From assembly GCA_963807155.1 (NCBI GenBank), contig CAWEAZ010000008.1, positions 1 to 64,000 of the forward strand: 64,000 nt of DNA, given 5' to 3'. Below are positions 38,909-49,075 of the stretch, piece by piece (the stretch's first letter is position 1; each line of letters starts with the position of its first letter). Origin of the DNA: JACCZX01 sp963807155. GTDB lineage: Bacteria; Pseudomonadota; Gammaproteobacteria; Burkholderiales; Burkholderiaceae_F. Made by a program: the position numbers and the translations under genes. The notes beneath the pieces are model-generated. The model saw nothing but the letters and a program-made list of their open reading frames with translations, was not told where the DNA came from and did no database searches.

Positions 38909-40099
38909 ATGGCTGACAGACCTTCGCCGAGAGCTGTGCCGAAACGGCGCGCTTGGTCGTGGCGCAGTCAGGCGTTCCGCGGTGTCGTCTACCAGGTCAT
39001 TGCGGTCAGCGTCATCGCGCTTGTTGCGTGGTTTCTGACGTCGAACACGCTGACCAATCTGCGCATCCGCGGCATTCAAAGTGGCTTCGACTTCCTGATC
39101 CAGCCGGCCGGTTTTGGCATTGGTGAGACGGTTATCGAGTTCGACTCGAGTAACCCGTATTGGAAGGCGTTCCTGGTTGGACTAACGAACACGTTACGCG
39201 TCGCGATCATCGGCATCCTGATCTCAACGGTGCTGGGAACAGTGATCGGCATCGGCCGTTTGTCCCGCAATTTTCTGGTGCGCGCCGTGTGCTCGGCGTA
39301 CGTCGAGCTCTTCCGCAACATTCCGGTGCTGTTGCAGTTGTTGACGTGGTACCTGTTGTTGAACGAACTGTTGCCACCGGTGAGCGAGGCGTTGCATCCC
39401 GCACCTGGGATGTACCTGTCCAAAGGCGGGTTCGCCTTTCCGGTGCCGGTGTGGGCACCAGGATTCGGACTGATATTGGCCGGTGCGATCGCCGGCGCGA
39501 CATGCGCGTGGCTCTATCGTCGCTGGGCGTACACGCAATTCACGCTAACCGGGCACGCACGCGCCATGTTCTGGCCGGCAGTCGCGATCATCGTTGTAGG
39601 TGTAGCGGCTGGCTGGTTTGCCGCCGGCATGCCGACCGCGCTCGACATGCCTGAAAAGACCGAATTCAACGTGGTTGGAGGCGGTGCGGTGACGCCGGAG
39701 TTTCTGGCGCTGACGCTGGGGCTGGCGATCTACACGGCGGCGTTCATTGCCGAGATCGTGCGTTCGGGCATTCAGGCGGTGCCGTGGGGGCAAATCGAGG
39801 CCGCGAGCTCGTTGGGCCTCAGCCGGAACCGGCAACTGAAGCTCGTGTTATTGCCGCAGGCACTGCGGGTGATCATTCCGCCGTTGACGAACCAATACCT
39901 GAACTTGACCAAGAACTCGTCGTTGGCGGTCGCGATTGGTTATCCCGACCTGGTGTCGATCTCGAACACCACGCTGAACCAGACCGGTCGCGCGGTCGAG
40001 TGCATCACGATCATCATGGCGGTGTACCTGACGCTGTCGCTTTCGACGGCGGCGCTGATGAACTGGTACAACGCGCGCGCGGCGATCAAGGAACGATGA
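38909..40099 (+). CDS. aapQ: Amino-acid ABC transporter permease
   Basis: 396 residues with several membrane spans (YQVIAVSVIALVAWF, AIIGILISTVLGTVIGIG) and a large periplasmic/linker insertion typical of AapQ. The cytoplasmic coupling (EAA) loop is PWGQIEAASSLGLSRNRQLK near residue 310, followed by LPQALRVIIPPLTNQYLNL. It forms the heteromeric channel with AapM. Its stop overlaps the aapM start (ATGA). Confidence 0.92.
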   Translation: MADRPSPRAVPKRRAWSWRSQAFRGVVYQVIAVSVIALVAWFLTSNTLTNLRIRGIQSGFDFLIQPAGFGIGETVIEFDSSNPYWKAFLVGLTNTLRVAIIGILISTVLGTVIGIGRLSRNFLVRAVCSAYVELFRNIPVLLQLLTWYLLLNELLPPVSEALHPAPGMYLSKGGFAFPVPVWAPGFGLILAGAIAGATCAWLYRRWAYTQFTLTGHARAMFWPAVAIIVVGVAAGWFAAGMPTALDMPEKTEFNVVGGGAVTPEFLALTLGLAIYTAAFIAEIVRSGIQAVPWGQIEAASSLGLSRNRQLKLVLLPQALRVIIPPLTNQYLNLTKNSSLAVAIGYPDLVSISNTTLNQTGRAVECITIIMAVYLTLSLSTAALMNWYNARAAIKER

Positions 40100-41217
40100 G
40101 CGCAGTCAGTTCCGCAGTTGCGTTTGAGACTGTCGCCGCACGGCCGGCGCCCGTCGTGACTCGTGGCGTGCTGGGTTGGCTCCGGCGCAACCTATTTGCC
40201 GGTCCCGGCAGCGCGGTCGCCACGCTCACCGTCATCGCCGCACTGTTCTACTACGTCCCGGGGATCATCGACTGGGCGGTCATCAACGCGGTCACGCGAC
40301 CCGACTTCGCTGCATGCCGCGCACTCGATGGCGCAGGTGCGTGCTGGGGGGTGATCGCAGAGAAGTACCGATTGATCCTGTTCGGCCGCTATCCGTTTGA
40401 CGAGCAATGGCGGCCGTTGGCCGCGACGGTTCTGATGCTTGCGATGCTGGTAGCGAGCTGCACGCGGCCGTTATGGAGCCGATGGTTGCTCATTGCGTGG
40501 ATGTTCGTTTTCGCCGTGTTCTTTGTCTTGATGCGCGGCGGCGTATTGGGTTTGTCTGCCGTCGAGACCGATCGATGGGGCGGATTGCCGCTGACGCTGC
40601 TGCTTTCCACGATCGGCATCGCTGCGGCCTTTCCGATCGCCGTTCTGGTGGCGCTCGGGCGGCGTTCGCATCTGCCCGCGCTGCGCACGATCTGCATCGT
40701 TTATGTCGAGTTGATTCGCGGCGTGCCGCTGATCTCGGTGTTGTTCATGGCGTCGTTCATGTTTCCGCTGTTCATGCCGCAAGGGGTCACGATCAACGTG
40801 CTGGTACGAGTGCTGGTCGGCATCACGCTGTTCGCGGCGGCTTATCTGGCCGAAGTCGTGCGCGGCGGCCTGCAGGCGATTCCGTCCGGGCAGCACGAGG
40901 CGGCGGCGTCGCTCGGCCTTTCCTATTGGCAAACGCAGCGCAAGATCGTGCTGCCACAGGCGCTGCGGCTCGTGGTCCCTTCGATCATGAACAGCTTCAT
41001 CAGCACGTTCAAGGACACATCGCTGGTCACGATCGTCAGCCTGTACGAGCTCACAGGCTCGGTCACGCTAGCGCTTGCCGGCGACTCGAACTGGCGGCCG
41101 TTCTTCATTGAGGCGTACCTTTTTATCGCCGCGATCTACTGGATCTTCTGTTTCGCGATGTCGCGTTATAGCCAGTGGGTGGAGCAGCATCTAAACGTCG
41201 GCCATAGGCGAGCATGA
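40096..41217 (+). CDS. aapM: Amino-acid ABC transporter permease
   Basis: 373 residues and about eight hydrophobic segments. The EAA loop reads PSGQHEAAASLGLSYWQTQR near residue 278, followed by LPQALRLVVPSIMNSFISTF. An internal segment DFAACRALDGAGACWGVIAE is typical of AapM. It pairs with AapQ, and its stop overlaps the aapP start. Confidence 0.93.
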   Translation: MSAVSSAVAFETVAARPAPVVTRGVLGWLRRNLFAGPGSAVATLTVIAALFYYVPGIIDWAVINAVTRPDFAACRALDGAGACWGVIAEKYRLILFGRYPFDEQWRPLAATVLMLAMLVASCTRPLWSRWLLIAWMFVFAVFFVLMRGGVLGLSAVETDRWGGLPLTLLLSTIGIAAAFPIAVLVALGRRSHLPALRTICIVYVELIRGVPLISVLFMASFMFPLFMPQGVTINVLVRVLVGITLFAAAYLAEVVRGGLQAIPSGQHEAAASLGLSYWQTQRKIVLPQALRLVVPSIMNSFISTFKDTSLVTIVSLYELTGSVTLALAGDSNWRPFFIEAYLFIAAIYWIFCFAMSRYSQWVEQHLNVGHRRA

Positions 41218-41969
41218 GCCAAACGACCTTGTCCCAACCGATCATCACTTTCGAGAAGGTCAACAAGTGGTTCGTGCAGTTTCACGTGCTACGCGATATT
41301 GACCTTACCGTTGGCTCGGGCGAGCGCATCGTCATCTGCGGTCCTTCGGGTTCCGGCAAATCGACGCTGATCCGCTGTATCAATCGTCTGGAAGAACATC
41401 AGGAAGGCCGCCTGGTCGTCGATGGTGTCGAGCTCTCCGACGACATCAAGGCGATCGAAGCGATTCGCCGCAAGGTCGGCATGGTGTTTCAGCAGTTCAA
41501 TCTATTTCCGCACCTGACCGTGCTCGAGAATCTGACGCTTGCGCCGATGTGGGTCACCGGCGTGCCGCAAAAGGAGGCTGAGGAGCGAGCGATGGCCCAG
41601 TTGACGCGCGTTCGGATCGCCGAGCAGGCGCAGAAATATCCGATGCAGTTATCAGGCGGTCAGCAGCAACGCGTTGCGATCGCGCGTGCTCTTTGCCTGA
41701 CGCCCAAGATCATGTTGTTCGACGAGCCTACGTCGGCGCTCGACCCGGAGATGATCAAGGAGGTGCTCGACGTGATCATCGAGCTCGCCGACCAGGGGAT
41801 GACGATGATTTGCGTCACGCATGAGATGGGGTTCGCCAAATCGGTCGCCGATCGCGTGATCTTCATGGACTTCGGCCAGATCGTCGAACAGAACTCGCCC
41901 AAGGAATTCTTCAGTCACCCGAAGAACGAGCGGACGCGCGATTTTCTGTCAAAGATTCTGAGTCATTGA
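41214..41969 (+). CDS. aapP: Amino-acid ABC transporter ATPase
   Basis: 251 residues, a complete ATPase: Walker A CGPSGSGKSTLIRCINRLE near residue 40, Q-loop MVFQQFNLFPHLTV, signature YPMQLSGGQQQRVAIARALC near 142, Walker B IMLFDEPTSALDPEM, and the switch His in MICVTHEMGFAKSV. It energises AapQM. The spacing within the whole operon is stop-start overlap. Confidence 0.95.
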   Translation: MSQTTLSQPIITFEKVNKWFVQFHVLRDIDLTVGSGERIVICGPSGSGKSTLIRCINRLEEHQEGRLVVDGVELSDDIKAIEAIRRKVGMVFQQFNLFPHLTVLENLTLAPMWVTGVPQKEAEERAMAQLTRVRIAEQAQKYPMQLSGGQQQRVAIARALCLTPKIMLFDEPTSALDPEMIKEVLDVIIELADQGMTMICVTHEMGFAKSVADRVIFMDFGQIVEQNSPKEFFSHPKNERTRDFLSKILSH

Positions 41970-41996
41970 CCGCGCGACCGCGAACGCGGGCAGAGA

Positions 41997-42299
41997 CTAG
42001 AGCGTAGGGGCAGGTGCGCTTGCCTGATTGCGGGCTATGCACTGGAACTGCATCTCAGTACCCGATGCCGAGCTCTGATTAGGAACCATCAGCATGTTTT
42101 TGGCGGCGCAGTGCCGGTAGGCATCTTGATGCAATCTCGCTTTCAGGGCACTGCTTGAATAGTCGGCGAAGCGACCGAGGCTAGCGACGCGGTACGTGTT
42201 CGGACCGATTTCCACGATCCCGTCGGAGCCGGTGCTGGTAGCACAGCCGGCGATCAGGCCGAGAGACATCACGAAAGTTACAGCGATGAGTTTTTGCAT
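41997..42299 (-). CDS. Small lipoprotein of unknown function
   Basis: 100 residues from the ATG at 42299; an upstream start at 42368 is less convincing because 42299 gives an immediate lipoprotein signal (LIAVTFVMSLGLIAGC). The mature part has EIGPNTYRVASLGRFADYSS and two Cys (HCAAKNML, FQCIARN), probably a disulfide. Related short lipoproteins are frequent in Burkholderiales. Convergent with aapP. Confidence 0.65.
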   Translation of the reverse strand: MQKLIAVTFVMSLGLIAGCATSTGSDGIVEIGPNTYRVASLGRFADYSSSALKARLHQDAYRHCAAKNMLMVPNQSSASGTEMQFQCIARNQASAPAPTL

Positions 42300-42404
42300 T
42301 TGAGGTCTTGTCCGGTTACGCCAGATCTGGCGCGAAGAAGCGCGGGCCGAAAGCCGCGTTACAAGCAACTTAACGCGGTGAGTTGGCCGTCTTCGGTTGA
42401 TTAA

Positions 42405-42420
42405 CGTTGGCGCGCCAACG
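42405..42420. terminator. 16-bp perfect palindrome near the end of the urease operon
   Basis: CGTTGG CGCG CCAACG is fully symmetric and is followed by CTTTT on the plus strand. It lies 26 bases past the last gene of the ure operon. Both strands could use it as a weak stop. It could also be a regulator site for the lipoprotein gene. Confidence 0.4.
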
Positions 42421-42446
42421 CTTTTGCGCCGATCGGGACCCTCAAG

Positions 42447-42654
42447 TTACGGGCGAATTCGGGCGTGCTTTCGCTCGCGGCGCCGTGACGACGCGCGCTT
42501 GATGTAAGTCATCACCCACACACCAATGACCGCGACGAGCAATACAGACTTCCCAGATGGCATGAAGATGCGGTTCGGGCGCGTCATGGCCCGAATGAGC
42601 CAACGCCGAGCACACGGGAAACAAGACAAGAAGAAACAGTGCGACGCGGCTCAT
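42447..42654 (-). CDS. Small His-rich membrane protein coupled to ureG, frame broken once
   Basis: The ATG at 42654 overlaps the ureG stop (ATGA). The N-terminus is a signal (ALFLLVLFPVCSALA) followed by HSGHDAPEPHLHAIW, a His-rich stretch reminiscent of the HxGHD start of UreJ/HupE metal transporters. In the shifted frame (indel near 42540) a membrane helix follows (VLLVAVIGVWVMTYIK) and then a basic tail (RRRERKHARIRP) to a stop at 42447. The combined protein is about 68 residues. Coupling to ureG suggests a role in nickel handling or urease maturation at the envelope. Confidence 0.55.
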
Positions 42655-43247
42655 AGCATTCCTTCGGTTTCAATGAATTTGACGATCGTGTCCACGCCTT
42701 GCCCGGTTTTCAGGTTCGAGAACACGAACGGCCGCTCGTTGCGCATCTTCTTCGCGTCGCGGTCCATCACGTCGAGCGACGCGCCGACCATCGGCGCGAG
42801 ATCGATCTTGTTGATGATCAGCAGATCGCTCTTCGTGATGCCCGGGCCCCCTTTGCGCGGAATCTTGTCGCCGGCGGCGACGTCGATCACGTAGAGCGTC
42901 AGATCGGACAGTTCGGGGCTGAACGTCGCAGCAAGGTTGTCGCCGCCGGATTCGATCAGGATCAGATCGAGATTGGGAAAGCGCTTGTCGAGCCGCGCGA
43001 CCGCTTCGAGATTGATCGATGCGTCTTCGCGGATGGCAGTGTGCGGGCAGCCGCCGGTCTCGACCCCAATGATTCGCTCGGGCGCCAACGCTTCGTTGCG
43101 TACCAGGAACTGCGCGTCTTCCTCGGTGTAGATGTCGTTGGTCACCGCGGCGATGTTGTACTTGTCGCGCAGCGAGCGGCACAGCGACAGCATCAGCGCG
43201 GTCTTGCCAGAACCGACCGGACCACCGATTCCTATTCTGAGCGTCAT
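42651..43247 (-). CDS. ureG: Urease accessory GTPase
   Basis: 198 residues with P-loop GGPVGSGKTALMLSLC near residue 8, TNDIYTEEDAQFLVRNEALA, VETGGCPHTAIREDASINLE (the metal-binding Cys-Pro-His) and LILIESGGDNLAATFSPEL. UreG hydrolyses GTP to deliver nickel to urease with UreE, UreF and UreD. It overlaps ureF upstream by four bases. Confidence 0.97.
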   Translation of the reverse strand: MTLRIGIGGPVGSGKTALMLSLCRSLRDKYNIAAVTNDIYTEEDAQFLVRNEALAPERIIGVETGGCPHTAIREDASINLEAVARLDKRFPNLDLILIESGGDNLAATFSPELSDLTLYVIDVAAGDKIPRKGGPGITKSDLLIINKIDLAPMVGASLDVMDRDAKKMRNERPFVFSNLKTGQGVDTIVKFIETEGML

Positions 43248-43891
43248 GATCTGAACAGTCTCGAGTATTGCGTTTCGTGTTTTGAAGAAAGAATGGCGAA
43301 GCCCGGCGCGAAGCTGCCGATGTCTTCATCGCGCATCGTGATCGCCTGGCTGACGACGCCTGGGATTCGGTTTGCAAGCGAGAGCAGCATTCGCTGTCCG
43401 TCGGTCTGGCCGAGCGGTACGGCTTTCACCGCCGCCATCACCTGGTTTTCGAGCCACGCCCAGAGGTAGGCCTGCAGCGCTTCCTGCGCGTCGATCTGCC
43501 ATGCATTGACGGCGGCTGCAAATGCTGCGGGGAACGACGGCTCTTCGAACACGAGCGGCTCGACGTCGAGACTCGGCAGAAGACGATTCAACGAATATCC
43601 CATCTGCACCGTCTCGGCACGCAGTTCGGCAGTCTCGCGGTTTGCGAGGAACAGCGAGTTCAGTGCTTCGATGTCAGAAGGATTGTTGATCATGCGATAG
43701 AGCAGCGGCGCTTCCATGCGCGACATGGAGAACTCGAGCAAATCGCCGATCCACTGCTGCGCACTCACGGCATTCGTGACGACGCCGGCGTCGATCGCAG
43801 CTTCGAGGCCCTGCGAATAGCTGTAGGCGCCCACCGGCAACGTCGGGCTCGCGAGCTGCAGCAGGCGCACGAGACTAGTGTTCGTGGTCAT
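43244..43891 (-). CDS. ureF: Urease accessory protein UreF
   Basis: 215 residues from the ATG at 43891. Family blocks are LLQLASPTLPVGAYSYSQGL near residue 10, EAPLLYRMINN near 60 and YLWAWLENQVMAAVKAVPLG near 145. UreF acts with UreD and UreG as the maturation platform on apo-urease. It overlaps the His-rich tail of ureE by 17 bases. Confidence 0.95.
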   Translation of the reverse strand: MTTNTSLVRLLQLASPTLPVGAYSYSQGLEAAIDAGVVTNAVSAQQWIGDLLEFSMSRMEAPLLYRMINNPSDIEALNSLFLANRETAELRAETVQMGYSLNRLLPSLDVEPLVFEEPSFPAAFAAAVNAWQIDAQEALQAYLWAWLENQVMAAVKAVPLGQTDGQRMLLSLANRIPGVVSQAITMRDEDIGSFAPGFAILSSKHETQYSRLFRS

Positions 43892-44401
43892 GGTCGCAAT
43901 GGTCGTGATCTTGTGCGTGGTCGTGATGATGGTCGTGAATCTTCGCTGCGCCGTGTTCGTGTCCTGCGCCACCGTACGCGCCGGCCTCAGGCTCGAACGG
44001 CGCCATCGTGCGGCTGACCTCCGCGCCAAGGCCGTGGAGCATCCGTTCCAGCACGTGATCGTCGCCGAGCCGTAAGTAACCGTCGCCCACCTCGACCGGC
44101 ACATGGCGGTTGCCGAGGTGATAGGCGATCTTCGCCAGTGCGGCAGGCGTTGCTCCTTCTACATGCAGCACGCTCTCAGGCTGCGCAACGACTTCAATGA
44201 TGCGGCCGTCGGACGCCGTGACCAGATCGCCGCCGCGCAAAATCTCGCCTCGCGGCAGCATCACGCCGACTTCTTCGCCCGAGACCAGCGTCGCTTTGAA
44301 GCGGCTCTTTTGCCGCATCTCGAATGGCAGCTCCAGCTGGCCTTTGATTTCGATCTTGTACGTGCCGCGCACGATCTTCAGCTTGTGTTTGATCTCAACC
44401 A

Positions 44402-44402
<1 letters not shown>
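43875..44402 (-). CDS. ureE: Urease accessory nickel metallochaperone UreE
   Basis: 175 residues from the ATG at 44402, which overlaps the ureC stop. An N-terminal beta domain (GVMLPRGEILRGGDLVTASD) is followed by the dimer/nickel domain (AYHLGNRHVPVEVGDGYLRL) and a His-rich tail (KIHDHHHDHAQDHDHCDHDH) that stores nickel. It feeds UreG. Confidence 0.95.
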
Positions 44403-46098
<1,696 letters not shown>

Positions 46099-46102
<4 letters not shown>

Positions 46103-46419
46103 TTGAGCTTCGAAGCCAATGAGCCCATCACCTTCGCGTTGAAGCCGAACACTTTCCGGTCACCCGCCAGCGCGACCAGCTCGACGGTGCGTGACTGACC
46201 GGGTTCAAAGCGCACCGCAGTGCCGGCAGCAATGTTCAGGCGGAAGCCGTACGCCTTGTCGCGCTCGAACTTGAGTGCGTTGTTCGTTTCGAAGAAGTGG
46301 TAGTGCGAGCCCACTTGGATCGGCCGGTCGCCAGAATTCGTGACTTGAACGACCACAGTTTTTCGTCCGTCGTTCAGCACGATGTCGCCCGCCACCGCTT
46401 CGACTTGACCTGGGATCAT
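46099..46419 (-). CDS. ureB: Urease subunit beta
   Basis: 106 residues with the family blocks NSGDRPIQVGSHYHFFETNN near 32 and AAGTAVRFEPGQSRTVELVA near 67. It binds UreC and UreA in the trimeric enzyme. Separate ureA and ureB genes are the usual proteobacterial arrangement. It overlaps ureA by four bases. Confidence 0.97.
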
Positions 46420-46718
46420 GGGATCGGGTGATGCACCGTGACCAGCTTCGTGCCGTCGGGAAACGTCGCCTCGACCTGGATCTCCGGAATCATCTCAGCC
46501 ACGCCTTCCATCACGTCGGCGCGCTTTAGCAGCGTCGCACCGAAACCCATCAACTCCGAAACCGACTTGCCGTCGCGTGCACCTTCCATGATCGCGGCGC
46601 TGATGAAGGCAACCGCTTCGGGATAGTTCAGCTTCAAGCCGCGGCCTTTGCGTCTCTCCGCCAGCAGTGCTGCCGTGAAGATCAGCAGCTTGTCCTTTTC
46701 GCGCGGAGTGAGCTCCAT
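46416..46718 (-). CDS. ureA: Urease subunit gamma
   Basis: 100 residues beginning MELTPREKDKLLIFTAALLA, followed by GLKLNYPEAVAFISAAIMEG and FPDGTKLVTVHHPI at the end. Its start overlaps the ureD stop (TAATG), so it is coupled to it. Confidence 0.97.
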   Translation of the reverse strand: MELTPREKDKLLIFTAALLAERRKGRGLKLNYPEAVAFISAAIMEGARDGKSVSELMGFGATLLKRADVMEGVAEMIPEIQVEATFPDGTKLVTVHHPIP

Positions 46719-47545
46719 TAGCGTGTCGTCCAGATTCTCGGCTGGTTGCGCCGCGCGACCCTGGATCGCGGTGCCGAAGAATCCGCCACAGTCTCGACGA
46801 AGCTCTGCTTTGCAGCTTCGCTGGAATTACCCAGGTGACGCGCGATCAGTAGTCCCGGCAACAGAGTCACGGCCACTTGATTCACTTCACGGCACGCGGC
46901 TACCACGCTCGGGCTGATGGCGGGTGCGGCGGCGAGCAATGTCGCGCACACCGATTTGCCGTTCAACCCTGCAGGCGAATGCATCAACCGACTGCTCGGA
47001 TCGATCACGCCGCGTTCGCGCCAAACCGGTTTGCCATTGCGGGAAATTGCGTTGCGCATCTCGATCCGTCCTCTGCTGAACCGCTCACCGGAACCCGCGC
47101 GGCCGAGGCACAGGATTTCCCATCCGATATAAGTGGCATCGGTGCCGAGATTCACTTCGCACGCGATGTCCGCAAGCGCGCCGTCGTACACGATGGTTTC
47201 CTGCGGTAGCCATTCCAGGCTGCCACCCACTTCGAAGGAAAGCTTCTGACTTGCCCACGGCCCGGCGGATCGATACCACTTGCCCGCGCCCGGCGTCGTC
47301 AACAGCACTGCTGATTTCGGCGCTGCACTTATACGAAATGACAACTGGTCGCCGCCGACGATGCCCGCTGGAGGATGAACGACGATCGCATGGCAGACCG
47401 CATCGCCTTCCGGATACAACGGCTTCTGCACGACAAGCGGACCATTGAAACGTTTTTCCGCGAGCACCGTTCGATGGTCCTCATAGCGGAAACCAAGCGA
47501 GAGGTCGGCTTTCCACGGAGCGAAGAGCGGTTCGGCAACACGCAT
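46718..47545 (-). CDS. ureD: Urease accessory protein UreD
   Basis: 275 residues with UreD blocks: VQKPLYPEGDAVCHAIVVHP, PPAGIVGGDQLSF near 68, TTPGAGKWYRS near 95 and QETIVYDGAL near 120. The ending QPRIWTTR resembles the usual PRIWNT tail, but the stretch just before it (ADSSAPRSRVARRN) is atypical and could reflect a pair of compensating indels. It forms the UreDFG maturation complex. It lies six bases downstream of urtE and is the first gene of the urease half of the operon. Confidence 0.93.
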   Translation of the reverse strand: MRVAEPLFAPWKADLSLGFRYEDHRTVLAEKRFNGPLVVQKPLYPEGDAVCHAIVVHPPAGIVGGDQLSFRISAAPKSAVLLTTPGAGKWYRSAGPWASQKLSFEVGGSLEWLPQETIVYDGALADIACEVNLGTDATYIGWEILCLGRAGSGERFSRGRIEMRNAISRNGKPVWRERGVIDPSSRLMHSPAGLNGKSVCATLLAAAPAISPSVVAACREVNQVAVTLLPGLLIARHLGNSSEAAKQSFVETVADSSAPRSRVARRNQPRIWTTR

Positions 47546-47551
47546 GAACCG

Positions 47552-48244
47552 TCATACTGCCAGCAAGCGTCTTACGTCGTCGCGTTCCATGTCGGCGCCC
47601 GCGCCGCGCGCGACGATTTCTCCGCGCTCCATCACCAGATATTGATCAGCGAGCGAGCGCGCGAAGTCGTAGTACTGCTCGACCAGAAGGATCGCCATCT
47701 CGCCGCTCTGTGCCAGGGTCCGAATCGCGCGCTCAATGTCTTTGATGATCGAGGGTTGGATTCCTTCAGTCGGCTCGTCGAGGATCAACAGACGTGGGCC
47801 GACCGCGAGCGCGCGGCCAATTGCGAGTTGTTGCTGTTGCCCTCCCGATAGATCGCCGCCGCGCCGCCGCAACATGCTGCGCAATACCGGAAACATCTCG
47901 AAGATCCGCTCCGGAATGCGCGCGCCTCGAGGGCGAGCGGCAAGTCCCATCTCCAGGTTTTCCTCAACGGTCAGCCGCGGAAATATTTCCCTGCCCTGCG
48001 GTACGTAGCCGATGCCCGCTCGTACTCGCTCATAAGGCTTGACGGCCGTAATGTTCCTGCCTTGAAAGACAACTTGCCCGCTCTTCGCCGGCACCAGGCC
48101 CATCAACGTTCTCAGTAGAGTCGACTTGCCGACGCCGTTGCGGCCGAGCAATGCGGTGACCTTGCCTGCGGGCGCTTCGAATGTGAGGTCGCGCAGGATG
48201 TGGCTGCCGCCGTAGTACTGGTTGAGGTTGGAGACGGTAAGCAT
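47552..48244 (-). CDS. urtE: Urea ABC transporter ATPase UrtE
   Basis: 230 residues: Walker A ALLGRNGVGKSTLLRTLMGL near residue 33, YVPQGREIFPRLTVEENLEM near 83, signature DLSGGQQQQLAIGRALA near 134 and Walker B LLILDEPTEGIQPSI near 152. This is the LivF-like ATPase of the branched-chain/urea transporter group. It pairs with UrtD. Confidence 0.93.
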   Translation of the reverse strand: MLTVSNLNQYYGGSHILRDLTFEAPAGKVTALLGRNGVGKSTLLRTLMGLVPAKSGQVVFQGRNITAVKPYERVRAGIGYVPQGREIFPRLTVEENLEMGLAARPRGARIPERIFEMFPVLRSMLRRRGGDLSGGQQQQLAIGRALAVGPRLLILDEPTEGIQPSIIKDIERAIRTLAQSGEMAILLVEQYYDFARSLADQYLVMERGEIVARGAGADMERDDVRRLLAV

Positions 48245-48247
48245 CGC

Positions 48248-49075
48248 CTATCTGCCTAAGTAGACCTCGATTACCCGTGGATCATTTTGAACCTGTTCCA
48301 TCGGCCCTTCGGCAAGGACGCTGCCTTCGTGCAGCACGGTTACCTTGCGCGCGATCTTGCTGACGAATGCCATGTCGTGCTCGACGACGACCAGCGAGTG
48401 CTTGCCGGCAAGCGAAACGAAAAGCTCCGCAGTGCGCTCGGTCTCCTCGTCGCTCATTCCGGCAACGGGCTCGTCAAGCAGCAGCAGGCGCGGCTCCTGC
48501 ATTAGCAGCATTCCGATCTCGAGCCATTGCTTCTGTCCGTGCGACAGCAGCCCGGCAATGCGATGCGTGCTGTCGTTAAGGCGAATCAACTTCAGCATCT
48601 CGCCGATGCGATCGCGCTCCTCCGATGAGAGTTTTGCGAACAGCGTCCTGCGTACTCGCTTGTCCGCTTTCATCGACAGCTCGAGGTTTTCGAACACCGT
48701 GTGACGTTCGAAGATCGTCGGCTTCTGAAACTTGCGTCCGATGCCGGCGTGCGCGATCTGCGCCTCCGAGAGCTTGGTCAGGTCGATCGTCTGGCCAAAG
48801 AACGCGGTGCCGGCGTCGGGGCGCGTCTTGCCGGTGATGACGTCCATCATCGTCGTCTTGCCCGCGCCGTTGGGCCCGATCACGCAGCGCAGCTCGCCCG
48901 CGTCGATCGACAGCGAAAGATCGTTCAGCGCCCGAAAGCCGTCGAAGCTGACGCTGATGCCCTCGAGATAGAGGACGACGCCATGCGTGAGGTCCAGTCC
49001 TTCGGTGGCGACGCGGCCGAGGTCGGAGATCGTCGTGCCTTCGCGCGAGGCGGGATGCATGGCGAGGCTGCTCAT
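48248..49075 (-). CDS. urtD: Urea ABC transporter ATPase UrtD
   Basis: 275 residues from the ATG at 49075, which overlaps the urtC stop. The N-terminal extension is about 30 residues. Walker A is GPNGAGKTTMMDVITGKT near residue 66; the UrtD-specific IGRKFQKPTIFERHTVFENL lies near 110; signature LLSHGQKQWLEIGMLLMQEP; Walker B LLLLDEPVAGMSDEE. It is the LivG-like ATPase of the transporter. Confidence 0.93.
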   Translation of the reverse strand: MSSLAMHPASREGTTISDLGRVATEGLDLTHGVVLYLEGISVSFDGFRALNDLSLSIDAGELRCVIGPNGAGKTTMMDVITGKTRPDAGTAFFGQTIDLTKLSEAQIAHAGIGRKFQKPTIFERHTVFENLELSMKADKRVRRTLFAKLSSEERDRIGEMLKLIRLNDSTHRIAGLLSHGQKQWLEIGMLLMQEPRLLLLDEPVAGMSDEETERTAELFVSLAGKHSLVVVEHDMAFVSKIARKVTVLHEGSVLAEGPMEQVQNDPRVIEVYLGR

